In this document: piece after piece, positions 11,049 to 19,750 of the stretch
Layout of the letters: every line of letters starts with the position of its first letter
How positions within the stretch are numbered: the stretch's first letter is position 1
Notes under the pieces: generated by a model
What the model saw: the letters and a program-made list of their open reading frames with translations, nothing else
Databases searched by the model: none
Told to the model about the DNA's origin: nothing
Assembly: GCA_039602395.1 (NCBI GenBank)
Contig: JBCNJP010000003.1
Location: 66,961,880-67,025,879 of the forward strand
Direction of reading: 5' to 3'
Length of the DNA: 64,000 nt
Origin: Deinandra increscens subsp. villosa
Lineage: Eukaryota > Streptophyta > Magnoliopsida > Asterales > Asteraceae
Made by a program: the position numbers and the translations under genes

Positions 11049-11584
11049 CGATGAGGATAGGTCAAATTCAGAAGCACTTGATGTCGAAAGTGCATGTGAT
11101 GAGCTAGATGATGAAGGATGGTAGCAAATGATGGTAGTTGCAGTCTGTATGGAAGTGTCGTAGTTGCAGTTCCGAAGGACTAAAGAGCAAATGATTTAAT
11201 AAACAAATGTGGAGTGAAGTAAATAAATAGGTCGTTAGAAGTACATATGACGAAGGATGATAGCAAATGATGGTAGATGCAGTTTCCATGGAAGTGTCGT
11301 AGTCGCGATTCCGAAGGACTAAAGAGCAAATGATTTAATGAACAGATGTGGAGTGAAGTCTATAAATAGGTCGTTAGAAGTACATAGCGAGGATCTTTTG
11401 GCTTTACACACACTTAAGAGTGTTTATTCTCTCAGTAATCACTCGCATATGTTTATATTTTTGTACCTTTTGATTCGATCAATTAAGCTCTCATTTGATT
11501 TCTCTTGTTTACTCAATCCTTCTCCGTTCTTGGGACAACCATTTGAAACATCAAATCGCCATGGTGGGACTTTTTGTTTTATCA
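11049..11584 (+). mobile_element. TatA 5' LTR
   Basis: Begins CGATGAGGATAGGTC (T to C at the first base; relatives start TGATGAGGATAGGTC) and ends TTTTATCA directly before the TTGGCGCCATCCGTT primer-binding site. It is 536 bp, longer than the 373-bp TatD LTR, because of an internal 139-bp tandem duplication. The 5 bp before it are ACCAT; the other copy of the TSD lies outside the window. TATA box CTATAAATAG near 11360. Confidence 0.8.
11110..11386 (+). repeat. 139-bp tandem duplication in the TatA U3/promoter
   Basis: Units 11110-11248 and 11249-11386 share GAAGGATGNTAGCAAATGAT, CCGAAGGACTAAAGAGC and AATAGGTCGTTAGAAGTAC. The downstream unit keeps TCTATAAATAGG; the upstream one reads TAAATAAATAGG, so only the downstream copy has an intact TATA box. 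A duplicated core promoter with one copy decayed is the simplest reading. Confidence 0.8.
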
Positions 11585-11585
11585 A

Positions 11586-11600
11586 TTGGCGCCATCCGTT
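11586..11600 (+). promoter_or_regulatory. TatA primer-binding site
   Basis: TTGGCGCCATCCGTT just after the LTR. The same sequence follows the LTRs of TatC (17161) and TatD (minus strand, 55160). TGGCGCC-type sites are characteristic of the Tat/Athila branch, whose primer is not initiator-Met tRNA; Asp or Arg tRNAs are usual in the branch. Confidence 0.75.
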
Positions 11601-11630
11601 AATCCTTTCTAAATCTCGGTCTCGGAAACA

Positions 11631-12000
11631 ATGGAGAAAAGCATTGAGTTCAGGGATATGAAGAAGGACATCGAGGTCTCTGTGAGTCCTGAGAAGGTTG
11701 ATTTTAGTTTGAAAGCTTATAGAGGTGGTTTCAGTTATAGATCCTTGTTTGGTGAATTTTAAACTCGAAGGATGTCTCGAAGAAGCTGGAAGAAATTAGG
11801 GATACAGATGAGCACGATGAACAACTGGCAGTTATGAATGAGTTTGATGAAAAACGTTGAAATTTTGAGCAAGTTTAAGGATCGGCAGGATCATGACTTA
11901 CGGTTAAGAAATGTGCAAGCTAAACTGAATTTTACTCTTGAGGAAAAGGTTCATAAAGTTGATCATGATAGCAAGTCGATTGACAATGGATGATCAGCTA
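11631..12000 (+). pseudogene. TatA gag first exon, decayed
   Basis: ATG at 11631 reads MEKSIEFRDMKKD, matching the MEK start of the first gag exon in TatC (17218), TatB (38813) and TatD (55126). Further on NFEILSKFKDRQD and NVQAKLNFT correspond to the MRNLQILKQLKDK and VRATLKFT segments of TatD. Several frameshifts and stops break it. In the relatives this exon is separated from the main gag by a phase-1 intron. Confidence 0.65.
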
Positions 12001-12399
12001 GATTTGAAAATTCTTAATCGGTCAGGCCAGTTATTTTTCGTAACGGTTTTTATTCAATCTTCAAATAATGTTGTGATCTATATGCTTTATTGCGTAAAGT
12101 GAAGTACTCACATTGATAGCTTCCTATGAATAAATTCATAAGATGCGTAGTTCGTATGATCAATTAGATGTTTACACTGATTGCCTCTTCACCTATGATG
12201 TTATAATAGGGATAAGATTAATTTGTAATTCTAACTGAACGTTTTAGTATGCCCTATTGAATGTTTCTATATGTGATATTAGATCATTCTTGTGTGAGCT
12301 TTCGCTCATTTATTTATATATATGACAGTTAGAACTTGCATCTGCGCAAGTGTATATGTTGTATTCTGATTAAGTAAGATTATAAAAGTACTTTATTGC

Positions 12400-12452
<53 letters not shown>

Positions 12453-12543
12453 AGAAAAGAAGAAAGAACAAGAAGAAGAAGACATGAAGCAACTGAAAAT
12501 GTAAGAATTGAATTTGTGGTAAAATGATATAAGGAAAGGTGTT
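12001..12543 (+). other. TatA gag intron/spacer with microsatellite
   Basis: Non-coding AT-rich stretch corresponding in position to the gag intron of TatC and TatD. It holds a compound TA/TG microsatellite (about 12399-12450). A usable acceptor such as GGTATAG lies near 12562-12568, just before the main gag homology. The exact splice sites are uncertain here. Confidence 0.5.
12399..12450. repeat. (TA)n(TG)n microsatellite
   Basis: A run of TA followed by about 16 TG dinucleotides. Confidence 0.95.
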
Positions 12544-12568
12544 ATGATTGATACTGTAGGTATAGTAG

Positions 12569-13607
12569 GATCGATGGAACCTTATTTTTCGTTATCAATG
12601 AAAGAGCATTTGAAATTTGTGGATTGGATTGCGCATGCAAAGTTTCCTCGAAAGTTGAAAATGCCAGTGTCGGAGAAAAAGTATAATGGTTTGGCTGACC
12701 CGGACGATCACTTGTTTGATTTATTTTCGGCTGCGAGAATGGAGAAATGGACTAAAGAGCCCTGGCGTCACATGTTCATTCAAACACTAATCGGAACTGC
12801 TAGAATATGGTTTGATGCATAATGCTCGTTTTGTATGGAAGCCGGGAAATTTTTAGGAGTTATGGTAAATAAAGAAGAGATTCAAGCACATCCGGGCAAG
12901 GTAGAAGCAGCTTTGAAAATGGAACCTCAAAGGTCAGTCAAGGATGTGCAAACGCTTAATAGCAGGCTGGCAGCGTTACATCGTTTCTTATCTAAAGCTA
13001 CTAACAGAACAGTTCCATTCATGATAGTACAAAAAGAAAGTTTAAATAAAAATAATTTTGTTTGGACAGAAGAAACACACGCTGCTTTTGAAGATTTAAA
13101 GAAATTTCTATCTACACTTCCAACCCTTACAGCTCCAATGGTTAGGGAGCAACTGGTGATGTATATGGCAGTTACCGCAAATGCAACCATCGCAGTATTA
13201 GTGGCAAAAAGAGGGGATATGCAAATTCCGATCCATTATGTTAACAAAATGTTAAAGGACTATGAAGTGAGGTATTCGGTTGTGGAAAAGGTGATTTTGG
13301 CATTAGTGCAAGCTACAAGATGGTTGAGGAGGTACTTTTAAGCCCATTCAGTAGCAGTTTTAACCTCATATCCGATTCAGAACTTCTTAAGAAGGCTGGA
13401 AGCCTCAGGATCGATGATAAAGTGGGCCATTAAATTGGGTCCCTTTGACATTGAGTATAAGCCTAGGGTTTCCATAAAAGGACAGGTGTTAGTGGTTTTC
13501 TTGGCGGAGGTGCCAGATGGACCTGCTTTATGTGTACTTGCTACAAATGGAGATGCCATGGGTACTTTATACTGATGGCTCATCTAATGCGGATGGTACG
13601 GGAGCAG
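12569..13607 (+). pseudogene. TatA gag/reverse-transcriptase deletion fusion
   Basis: The main gag homology starts at MEPYFSLSMKEHLKF and runs through DPDDHLFDLFSAARMEKW to ARIWFDA at about 12820. The next codons already belong to the thumb end of reverse transcriptase (MEAGKFLGVMVNKEEIQAHP). About 2 kb of gag C-terminus, protease and polymerase core, including the YVDD motif, is missing. The frame is kept across the junction but a TAA codon lies there. RNase H homology follows (YVNKMLKDYEVRYSVVEK), broken by TAA at about 13339 where relatives have Gln before AH. It ends in the start of the second RNase H (TDGSSNADGTGAG) at intron 1. Non-functional. Confidence 0.85.
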
Positions 13608-13687
13608 GTTTTATAATATCTTTAAAAAACGAAGTTTTATCCTTTCCATTCTAACATGTTTTTTATGCTTAAAGTTTGTTATTGTAG
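13608..13687 (+). other. TatA archaeal-type RNase H intron 1
   Basis: GT-AG intron of 80 bp (GTTTTATAAT to TTATTGTAG) directly after codons for DGTGAG, splitting Gly after its first base (phase 1). The same position is interrupted in TatC (21305-21368) and TatD (50494-50413). After removal the reading continues LILKSPEGDE. Confidence 0.85.
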
Positions 13688-14628
13688 GTTTAATTTTAAA
13701 GAGCCCGGAAGGGGATGAGCGGACGTAAGCTATACGTTTTGGATTTTCAAGTTCTAATAATGAGTCGGAATACGAGGCACTCTTGGCGGGGTTGAAATTG
13801 GCAAAACGGATGAATGTGAAAGAGGTAATCGCATATGTTGTCTCTTGGTTAGTTGTAAGTCAAATAGCAGGGACTTACAAGGCAAAGGGGAAGAATATTA
13901 TGTTGTACTTGGAGCAAGTGCAATCGCTCATGAAAACCTTTGAAAAATACGCTGTGGTTCATATTTATAGAAGTAAGAATCAAAAGGCGGATGCTTTAAG
14001 TAAACTAGCCTCTGTCGCATTTGAACATTTGGAAAAGGAGATCAGAGTGGAATTATTGGAGTCACCAATTATAGCAATTGGGGTGCCTCATGATGTGTAA
14101 GTGGAGGAAAGTTAGATGGATCCACTAGTGACTTATTTATAAGATGTGAAATTGACAGATGATAAGGAACAAGCAAGACAGATCCAGGTTAATTCATTGC
14201 TATCAAATGCAAAAATGGTATGTTATATAGGCGAAGTTTCTTGGGACCGTTGTTGCGGTGTTTGACTTCAAAAGAAGCGGATCGAGTTGTAAGGGAGGTG
14301 CACGAAGGGGTATGTGGCATACATGCAGGGCCAAAGATGGTGGTCACTAAAATCATGAGTTTGGGTTATTATTGGCTGGGAATGCATCGGAGTACAACTG
14401 GAGAATTGCAAAAGAGTGAAGAGAGCCAGAAGCATTCTCCAGTAAGCTTAAAGGAAAAAATGAGTTGATCCCAGTCACATCCGCATAGCCATTCCAAAAG
14501 CGGGGAATGGACATCGTTGGCTCATTTCCACTTGCAACTGGAAATGTGAAGTTTCTTTGAGTAGCCATTGATTATTTCACGAAGTGCGTAGAAGCGAATT
14601 CTTTGGATACCAGTTCTGGCAAGCAGGT
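13688..14628 (+). pseudogene. TatA archaeal-type RNase H and integrase, first part
   Basis: Continues the second RNase H through NNESEYEALLAGLKLAKRMN with no interruption at the position where TatC and TatD carry intron 2. Then come the DALSKLASVAFEHL segment and the start of integrase: HEGVCGIHAGPKM, YYWLGMHRST, and MDIVGSFP with the first catalytic Asp. The zinc-finger Cys pair is lost (LQKSEESQKH instead of a C-x2-C). Stops occur near 14113, 14141, 14484 and 14558. The gene is cut at 14628 after GKQ by the TatB insertion and resumes at 38844. Confidence 0.85.
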
Positions 14629-15042
14629 TGATGAACCACAAAGTTCCACCACGCTTAAGTCAAATTAGATAGCTCACTAATGAATCTAATTAATAATGGA
14701 GAATGATTATCAATAAAAGGTGTTTTATTTGAATTGGTGCGTTCGAATCACAAAGTATGGGAACACAAAGAAAACACATAGTTAGTGTGTTTTTATGAGC
14801 GAACCCCTTATTACAATTTAAACACGGCTATATATACTAAACAAGAAACCACATCTTTTTTAATTTTAGACAGATGCACTTGCTACTCTGGTGATTGCAA
14901 CTGCATCTGCTCTGTTATGCTCTTGATAAGTGTCTTGAATTGGCTCAATCTTGCTCTTTAGATAAACTGATCGGAACTGTCCTCTTAGACAATGCTCATC
15001 TCTTGATGTACTTGCATATCCGAATTTGACCGATCCTCATCA
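14629..15042 (-). mobile_element. TatB 3' LTR
   Basis: On the minus strand it starts TGATGAGGATCGGTCAAAT and ends TTGTGGTTCATCA. It is 414 bp and related to the TatD, TatA and 16072 LTRs. The left side abuts TSD CAGGT (14624-14628), repeated at 38844-38848. The right side abuts the polypurine tract (AGTCCCCCTAG on the plus strand). This is the only LTR TatB retains. Confidence 0.88.
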
Positions 15043-15176
15043 AGTCCCCCTAGTCCATTGATTATTTATAAAATGATTATGGACTAGATTATTCTTCTAC
15101 ACACTGATCTTGTCACTTGCAGAAGCGAAAATTATCAAAAATTTTACTAACAATGGTCATCAAGTCCCCCTAGTCC
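15043..15176 (-). promoter_or_regulatory. TatB polypurine tract and duplicated copy, each with a hairpin
   Basis: TCATCAAGTCCCCCTAGTCC occurs at the LTR edge (15037-15056) and again at 15157-15176. In element sense each is GGACTAGGGGGACTTGATGA. Each is paired with an inverted GGACTAG sequence 25-45 nt away (about 15090 and 15202), forming a stem whose 3' arm runs into the polypurine tract. TatD shows the same two-copy arrangement. Confidence 0.75.
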
Positions 15177-15557
15177 TTAATTTATTGAACTAATGACTTG
15201 GGACTAGGATCATAACACCTTTTAGTTTATGCATTTGCGAAATTTTTGTCTTTTTCCACTGGCGCATTCCGCCAATGTAAAATCTCAACCGCCTTGTCAG
15301 TCATTTCAATGGTGTGATTACTTTTTGGCAGTACGTCAGAACACGCGTCGCCTTAGGGATTGTCGATTATCAGTTATTACTTTTTGAATTTTAAATTAGG
15401 TTTTTAAACCTTCTGAAGAATAAAATTTTTTCACCCATTTAACTTCTTTACAACTACTCTTTTTCTCACCGTCTTCCCAAAAATTCTCTCTGATTTCTTC
15501 GCTGCAATTCCTCATTCTTGCTCATGTCAGTCTCTTTTTCTTACATATTTTTTGTTA
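15177..15557 (+). other. TatB leader between polypurine tract and antisense gene
   Basis: No open frame of note. In TatC and TatD this stretch carries a TATA box about 145 bp before the antisense gene's ATG; here only a weak TTTTTAAACC is visible near 15405. The pyrimidine-rich stretch around 15430-15530 looks like a 5' untranslated region. Confidence 0.45.
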
Positions 15558-15626
15558 ATGGCGTCGTCTAACGTAAAACCTAATGACGATTCAACAAAAC
15601 ACAATATGCACTGTTCATTCTCATTA
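15558..15626 (+). pseudogene. TatB antisense accessory gene, first 23 codons
   Basis: ATG at 15558 reads MASSNVKPNDDSTKHNMH, aligning with MASPSIKVDDDSSKHNTH of TatD (44514) and MAPPSKSPKPSKHNMH of TatC (26511). It is cut at 15626 by a CACTA terminus, and the rest of the gene is not present in TatB. It runs opposite to TatB gag-pol. Confidence 0.75.
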
Positions 15627-16066
15627 CACTACCAGAAACAGGGCCTTCCTTGATGCGCGAATGATGACGCGCGCAAAAACACTTGTCATTAAAAATCTGT
15701 CGTATTTTGAGAAATTCGAAGGAAAGATGACGCGCATTTCTGGGGGTCATAAAATTTGTGTCGTATAATAGAAAAGAAAACACGGAGGACACTTAGAACG
15801 TGCACGTCAAGAAACCCTGTCGTGTTTTATTTTTTTCCCGCCCAAAATTTTCCCCAAATTTGTACGCTCCCCTCCACCCATTATTTGCCCTAATTTTCAC
15901 TTACCCCTCAGTTTTGCTCGTTTTGCTCTAGGGCTCCGCCTGACCTTAATTCTTGCTCTCACCATCGACGTTCCTCAGTCTCCACTCACCATCAATGTTC
16001 CTCCACTCACCATCGACGGTTCTGGCCTCCACCCTTGATTCCCTCCACCCTCGACGTTCCTCCACC
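15627..16066 (+). mobile_element. CACTA element left terminus
   Basis: CACTACCAGAAACAGG at 15627 is a typical CACTA terminus preceded by a candidate 3-bp target TTA. GACGCGC and TGTCGT motifs recur over the next 200 bp, as in subterminal regions. A pyrimidine-rich stretch with repeated CACTCACCATCGACG follows (about 15955-16065). The right terminus was not found; I infer it was lost in a later deletion. The gene fragment at 16711-31937 may be its cargo. Confidence 0.55.
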
Positions 16067-16071
16067 CTCTA

Positions 16072-16434
16072 TGATGAGGATAGGTCGAGAGCGGACATGC
16101 AAGTGCCTCAAAGATGACACTTCCAGAGATAAGCACCACATGTGGGGCAAGGTGAAAAGTGATGCAGTTGCGGATGGTCAAGACGCAAATGCATCTCTCC
16201 AGCTTACAAAGATGCGATTTTGAAGAATAGTATAAATAGTTCATTTGATAACTTATAACTCTTAACTTTTAGATCTCAAATTACACCATTATCTGTGTGT
16301 ATTTTCTGAATGTATTCAGTGTAGAGTAAAATCAATACAAATCTCTTAATTCCAATACTTTTCCATTAATTTACTCGATTCCTAGTTGAATCATTGTGTC
16401 AAACCTACAAGCGGTGTGATTTTATTGTTCATCA
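16072..16434 (+). mobile_element. Solo Tat LTR
   Basis: Starts TGATGAGGATAGGTCGAG and ends TATTGTTCATCA. It is 363 bp, similar in plan to the TatD LTR, and flanked by the perfect TSD CTCTA (16067-16071 and 16435-16439). Neither a primer-binding site nor a polypurine tract adjoins it, so it is a solo LTR. TATA-like GTATAAATAG near 16230. Confidence 0.9.
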
Positions 16435-16439
16435 CTCTA

Positions 16440-16710
16440 CACCGACGGTCTCTAATCGACCAGCTTCTTTATACACCATCAGTGTGAAAAAGGTTTCACA
16501 TGTTGCTTAAGATCCATACAATTCACATGTGGCTACATATCACCTGATAAAGATTTGCAAAAAACGAAAACATGACAAGGTGTCAGATCTTTTTATCTAA
16601 TATGTATTAGTTTAATGCTTAGTTATAACTTACTGGACAGTTTTCCCTTAATAAAATTGACTGGCTGTTTGTTCCTAGCTATTACTGGTTATTCACTTCT
16701 ACCATTGTAG
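16440..16710 (+). other. Intron of the captured gene fragment
   Basis: AT-rich, T-rich towards the end, finishing in ACCATTGTAG at 16710, a good splice acceptor directly before the coding-like exon at 16711. No open frame or other feature seen. Confidence 0.4.
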
Positions 16711-16785
16711 GCTAAAACTACAGAGCAATTAAACGAGTAGAAGGCTGCATTGGATGAAGCTTTGGCAAATGTACCAAGTGCCAGC
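16711..16785 (+). pseudogene. Captured gene exon, left half
   Basis: Reads AKTTEQLNE, a TAG stop, then KAALDEALANVPSAS. It continues without loss at 30560 (PKAGSTTTPKNKKGD) if the inserted TatC and chromovirus LTR are removed. The joined exon would span 148 bp, ending at the GTAAGAAC donor at 30634. The protein looks charged and helical. It belongs with the exons at 31150-31937. Confidence 0.6.
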
Positions 16786-17160
16786 TCATGATATAATATA
16801 GGTGTTGGATGTGATACACATCCGACACCACCGAAGTTAAGTCCCTTTCTGTCTTAAGTATTTCAGGACAGGTAAGACGGTACTTGCTTGGAGGTTGGTA
16901 CTTAAAGGCTGGCACTTGCGGAGCAAGTGACAGATGTGCTTATCGGAAGAGCGAGAGCCTGAAGTTCCTATAAATAGAGCATTTATTGACAGAAATATGG
17001 ATGTTGCATTTTTTTACACTTTAACTATGTGTAATCGCATGTGACATAATCAATAAAATTCTCTCAACTTTTATATTCATTTAACTTGTTCTTATTCATC
17101 GATTCGATCTTCATTTAGTTCGATTACGGCAATTCGATCCGAGGAATTCTTGTTTCTTCA
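16786..17160 (+). mobile_element. TatC 5' LTR
   Basis: It is 375 bp, starts TCATGATATAATATAGG (second base mutated) and ends TTGTTTCTTCA. It is preceded by TSD CCAGC (16781-16785), repeated at 27233-27237. It matches the 3' LTR (26859-27232) with 9 substitutions and one T-run indel by my count. TATA box CTATAAATAG at 16968-16977 and AATAAAATTC near 17051. It is a different LTR subfamily from TatA, TatB and TatD. Confidence 0.95.
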
Positions 17161-17161
17161 G

Positions 17162-17178
17162 TGGCGCCATCCGTTATT
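17162..17178 (+). promoter_or_regulatory. TatC primer-binding site
   Basis: TGGCGCCATCCGTTATTGG one base after the LTR, the same site as in TatA and TatD. Confidence 0.8.
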
Positions 17179-17217
17179 GGACTATTTTCTGTTAGTACTA
17201 TCTAAATGAAGTTACCG

Positions 17218-17712
17218 ATGGAGAAGACCGGTGATCAGAAAAAGGTAGAGGAGCTTGAGCGTGAAATCGAAGGGATAATGGTGAACTTCGTACTGAATTC
17301 CAGTTGGATAGCTCAGTTCCTTCGTTTTCAGTGGCAGGATCGAAGTTTGGGGATTCTACAACTCCGAGTTCCAAATTTTCGATTCCGGCGGCGCGATTAG
17401 ATAAATCTGCTCGGTATGATGGAACGAGTAAGAGTAGTGCAGACGAGATAATTGAGGTTGAGGAATTTGATCGAGAATTCCTGTTGCGTAACCAAGAATT
17501 GTTACGTTCATTGAAGAAGCAGCAGGCGTCAGGTAAAGAACAGCTCGTTGCTATTGATGGAAAGCAGTTAATTGTGTACAAAAATGGTGAGGAATTTGAG
17601 AAAAAAGACTCTAAAGGTGTCGACGAAGAATAAGAGCGGCGTCGGGATGATGAAATGTATCATAATAGATTTACAGCCAAACAGCAATACTCGGAGAAAG
17701 GAAAAGGTCAAG
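17218..17712 (+). pseudogene. TatC gag exon 1
   Basis: Starts MEKTGDQKKVEELER at 17218, shifts frame around 17270-17300, then reads FDREFLLRNQELLRSLKKQ, corresponding to FDRDFLMRNLQILKQLKDK in TatD. A TAA stop at 17631 and further frame loss break it before the exon end. The exon ends GGTCAAG at the GTATGT donor (17713). This N-terminal extension precedes the conserved gag core; its role is unknown. Confidence 0.7.
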
Positions 17713-17894
17713 GTATGTTTTTAATATAACTTTCTGGTTATAATTCAATGGTTAATCATATGATTTCGTACACCTAATGAGATGTTTACATGCTCAAAGC
17801 AGTTAACATATGGTGCTGAATGTTTATTTTATAAAGTAATTTTTGAAAAAATTATTTGTTTCATGTGATAATTTTTGTGAGAATTCGTTGACAG
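17713..17894 (+). other. TatC gag intron (phase 1)
   Basis: GTATGTTTTT donor and GTTGACAG acceptor, 182 bp. Joining the last G of exon 1 to AT gives an Asp codon, and the reading continues LIIPYKPVSMTSQSKF. TatD has a donor and acceptor at the equivalent place, also phase 1, leading into KDVFLPYFPASMQEHSKF. Matching position and phase in two diverged elements support a real intron. Confidence 0.75.
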
Positions 17895-19741
17895 ATTTAA
17901 TAATTCCGTATAAACCGGTATCTATGACATCACAGTCTAAGTTTGTTAAGTGGAACGCTAATGCTAATTTTCCAAAAAAGTTGAAAATGCCATTAACAGT
18001 TAATAATTATGGGGTTTGGCGATCCGGATGATCATGTTTTTGAATTTTATACGGCGGCAAGGTTTGAAGGATGGGCAGAAGAAACGTGGTGCCATATGTT
18101 TGTACAAACATTCACAGGTTTGGCTAGGGTGTGGTTTGATGCACTACCGTCTGGTGGAATTGAGAGTTTTGAGGACTTGTGGATAAAGTTTTTGCGCCAA
18201 TTCAACCAGCAAAAACGATGTATAAAGGATACCACGGAAGTGCATAACATCCGGCGGAAGGATAATGAAAATATTGAAGATTTTGTGTCACGTTTTAATA
18301 AAGAAAGTATGAGGATTGTTGGAGCTGGGGATCAGCTAAGGATATCTGGTTTTTGTCATGGGGTGCGAAACTCTCAGTTAGTGGAGAAATTACATGAAAA
18401 TTTACCAACATCTATGGAGTCGTTAATGGATCGGGTAAGAGCTTTTGCCAGGGGAAAGAATGCATGTAGTAATATGTGGGAGATGGAAAATAGGAAGTCC
18501 CAGGCAAAGACAGTTGTGGTAAGTCATAATGTTAAAGGTAGTGGTCCAATGCGGTGTAACCAAACAAGTGGTACATGGAACAGCTGGAATAGAACGTCAG
18601 GTGGAAGGGATAGTCAATATGGTTATCAGCAGAGGGGTGGTTTTTACAACAACGGTAGGAACAGAAAGTATGTGGAATTGATAAAAACACGAAGTGAAAT
18701 CCTGGCAACGGAGCAGGTGAACCTTCCGGTTCCAGCAAGGCAGCGTCCAGCTTCAAATAAAAATTTTGATAAATATTGTGCCTATCATAAAGACAAAGGT
18801 CACACTACAGACAATTGTTTTGTTTTAAAGCGAGAGATTGATAAGGCTGTTAAATCAGGAAAGTTAGGACATTTGGTGAAAGTTATTCAGGGTGGAAAAC
18901 AGGATGATAAAACAATGTCAGTCATACATATGGTGCACATGCGGCAAGGTACTTTTATGGAAAGAAATGTTAGAGGAAAAGTGGAGGATGTGCCAGGGTG
19001 GATGTGTCAGGAAATAGTTTTTCCGCCAATAAGAAAAGATGTTGCAACTGAAGAGCCAGTGGTGATAATGGCTCAAATTGGGGGGTTTGAGGTGCATAGA
19101 GTGTATATAGACTGTGGAAGTGCGACAGAGATCATGTACGAGTCATGTTTCAGGAAGTTTAATGCGGATGTGCGGGGTAGGATCAGTGGCGAAGCTTGAA
19201 AATATCAAGTGGGGGGTCGGGATCTAATTTTTTTTTTCTAACGCCAATTTTTAGGTAAATGGGGGGTCGAAACTGGAGTATATCGATTTTTTTCTACACG
19301 AAAATTATATACCCCTACATCACAAAAAAAAAATTCGGGGGGTCGGGCGCCCCCTCCCGCCCCTTAAAAGCTACGCCTCTGGGTAGGATGGTTATGTCTA
19401 AGACTCCATTAATTGGGTTTGTAGGGGAAATGGTTAGGCCTATGGGAGAAATCACTTTGCCGGTAACTTTGGGGCATGGTGGTTGTGTGAGAACTTTGGA
19501 GGTTAAATGTTTGGTGGTGAAAGCTGTGTCTGTTTATAATGTAATTTTGGGAAGGCCAGTATTGCGAAGGTTGGGATCGGTTATATCGGTTGTTCATGGT
19601 ACGGTTCAGTTTCCAATACCCAGGGGGATAACTATGGTAATTTCTGATCCATGTGTAAGAATAATGGAAGTAAGGGCTGAAAGAGATAGTACTCCAATAG
19701 TTTCTGTGGAGGACAAAAGGAAAGAAGAGGAAGTGATATTG
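17895..19741 (+). pseudogene. TatC gag core and protease, split by a hAT MITE
   Basis: The gag core runs from about 17897, with a frameshift at 18008-18010 just before GDPDDHVFEF. It continues through AARFEGWAEETWCHMF, ARVWFDALP, TEVHNIRRKDNE and FCHGVRNSQLVEKLHE to a zinc-knuckle-like CAYHKDKGHTTDNC (C-x2-H-x4-H-x4-C, near 18775), the Tat form of the nucleocapsid finger. The protease active site is at about 19110: the expected DTGS reads DCGS, a substitution of the catalytic-loop Thr. The protease is split by the MITE at 19184-19381; without it the frame rejoins as VRGRMVMSKTPLIGF. The frame ends at the TGA at 19750, offset from the downstream polymerase by a small deletion. Confidence 0.85.
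19184..19381. mobile_element. hAT-type MITE
   Basis: 198 bp with terminal inverted repeats CAGTGGCGAAGCTT and AAGCTACGCCTCTG (12 of 14 matching when reversed). It is flanked by a perfect 8-bp TSD GGTAGGAT (19176-19183 and 19382-19389). CAGTGGCG ends and 8-bp duplications are typical of plant hAT MITEs. It inserted in the TatC protease, so it is younger than TatC. Confidence 0.93.
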
Positions 19742-19750
19742 TCTGAAAAA

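Noticed and set aside
18532..18756. Opposite-strand open frames inside gag and pol regions of the Tat elements
   Set aside because: They are shadows of the real coding strand, with no motifs of their own. The antisense accessory gene is a separate locus downstream of integrase.
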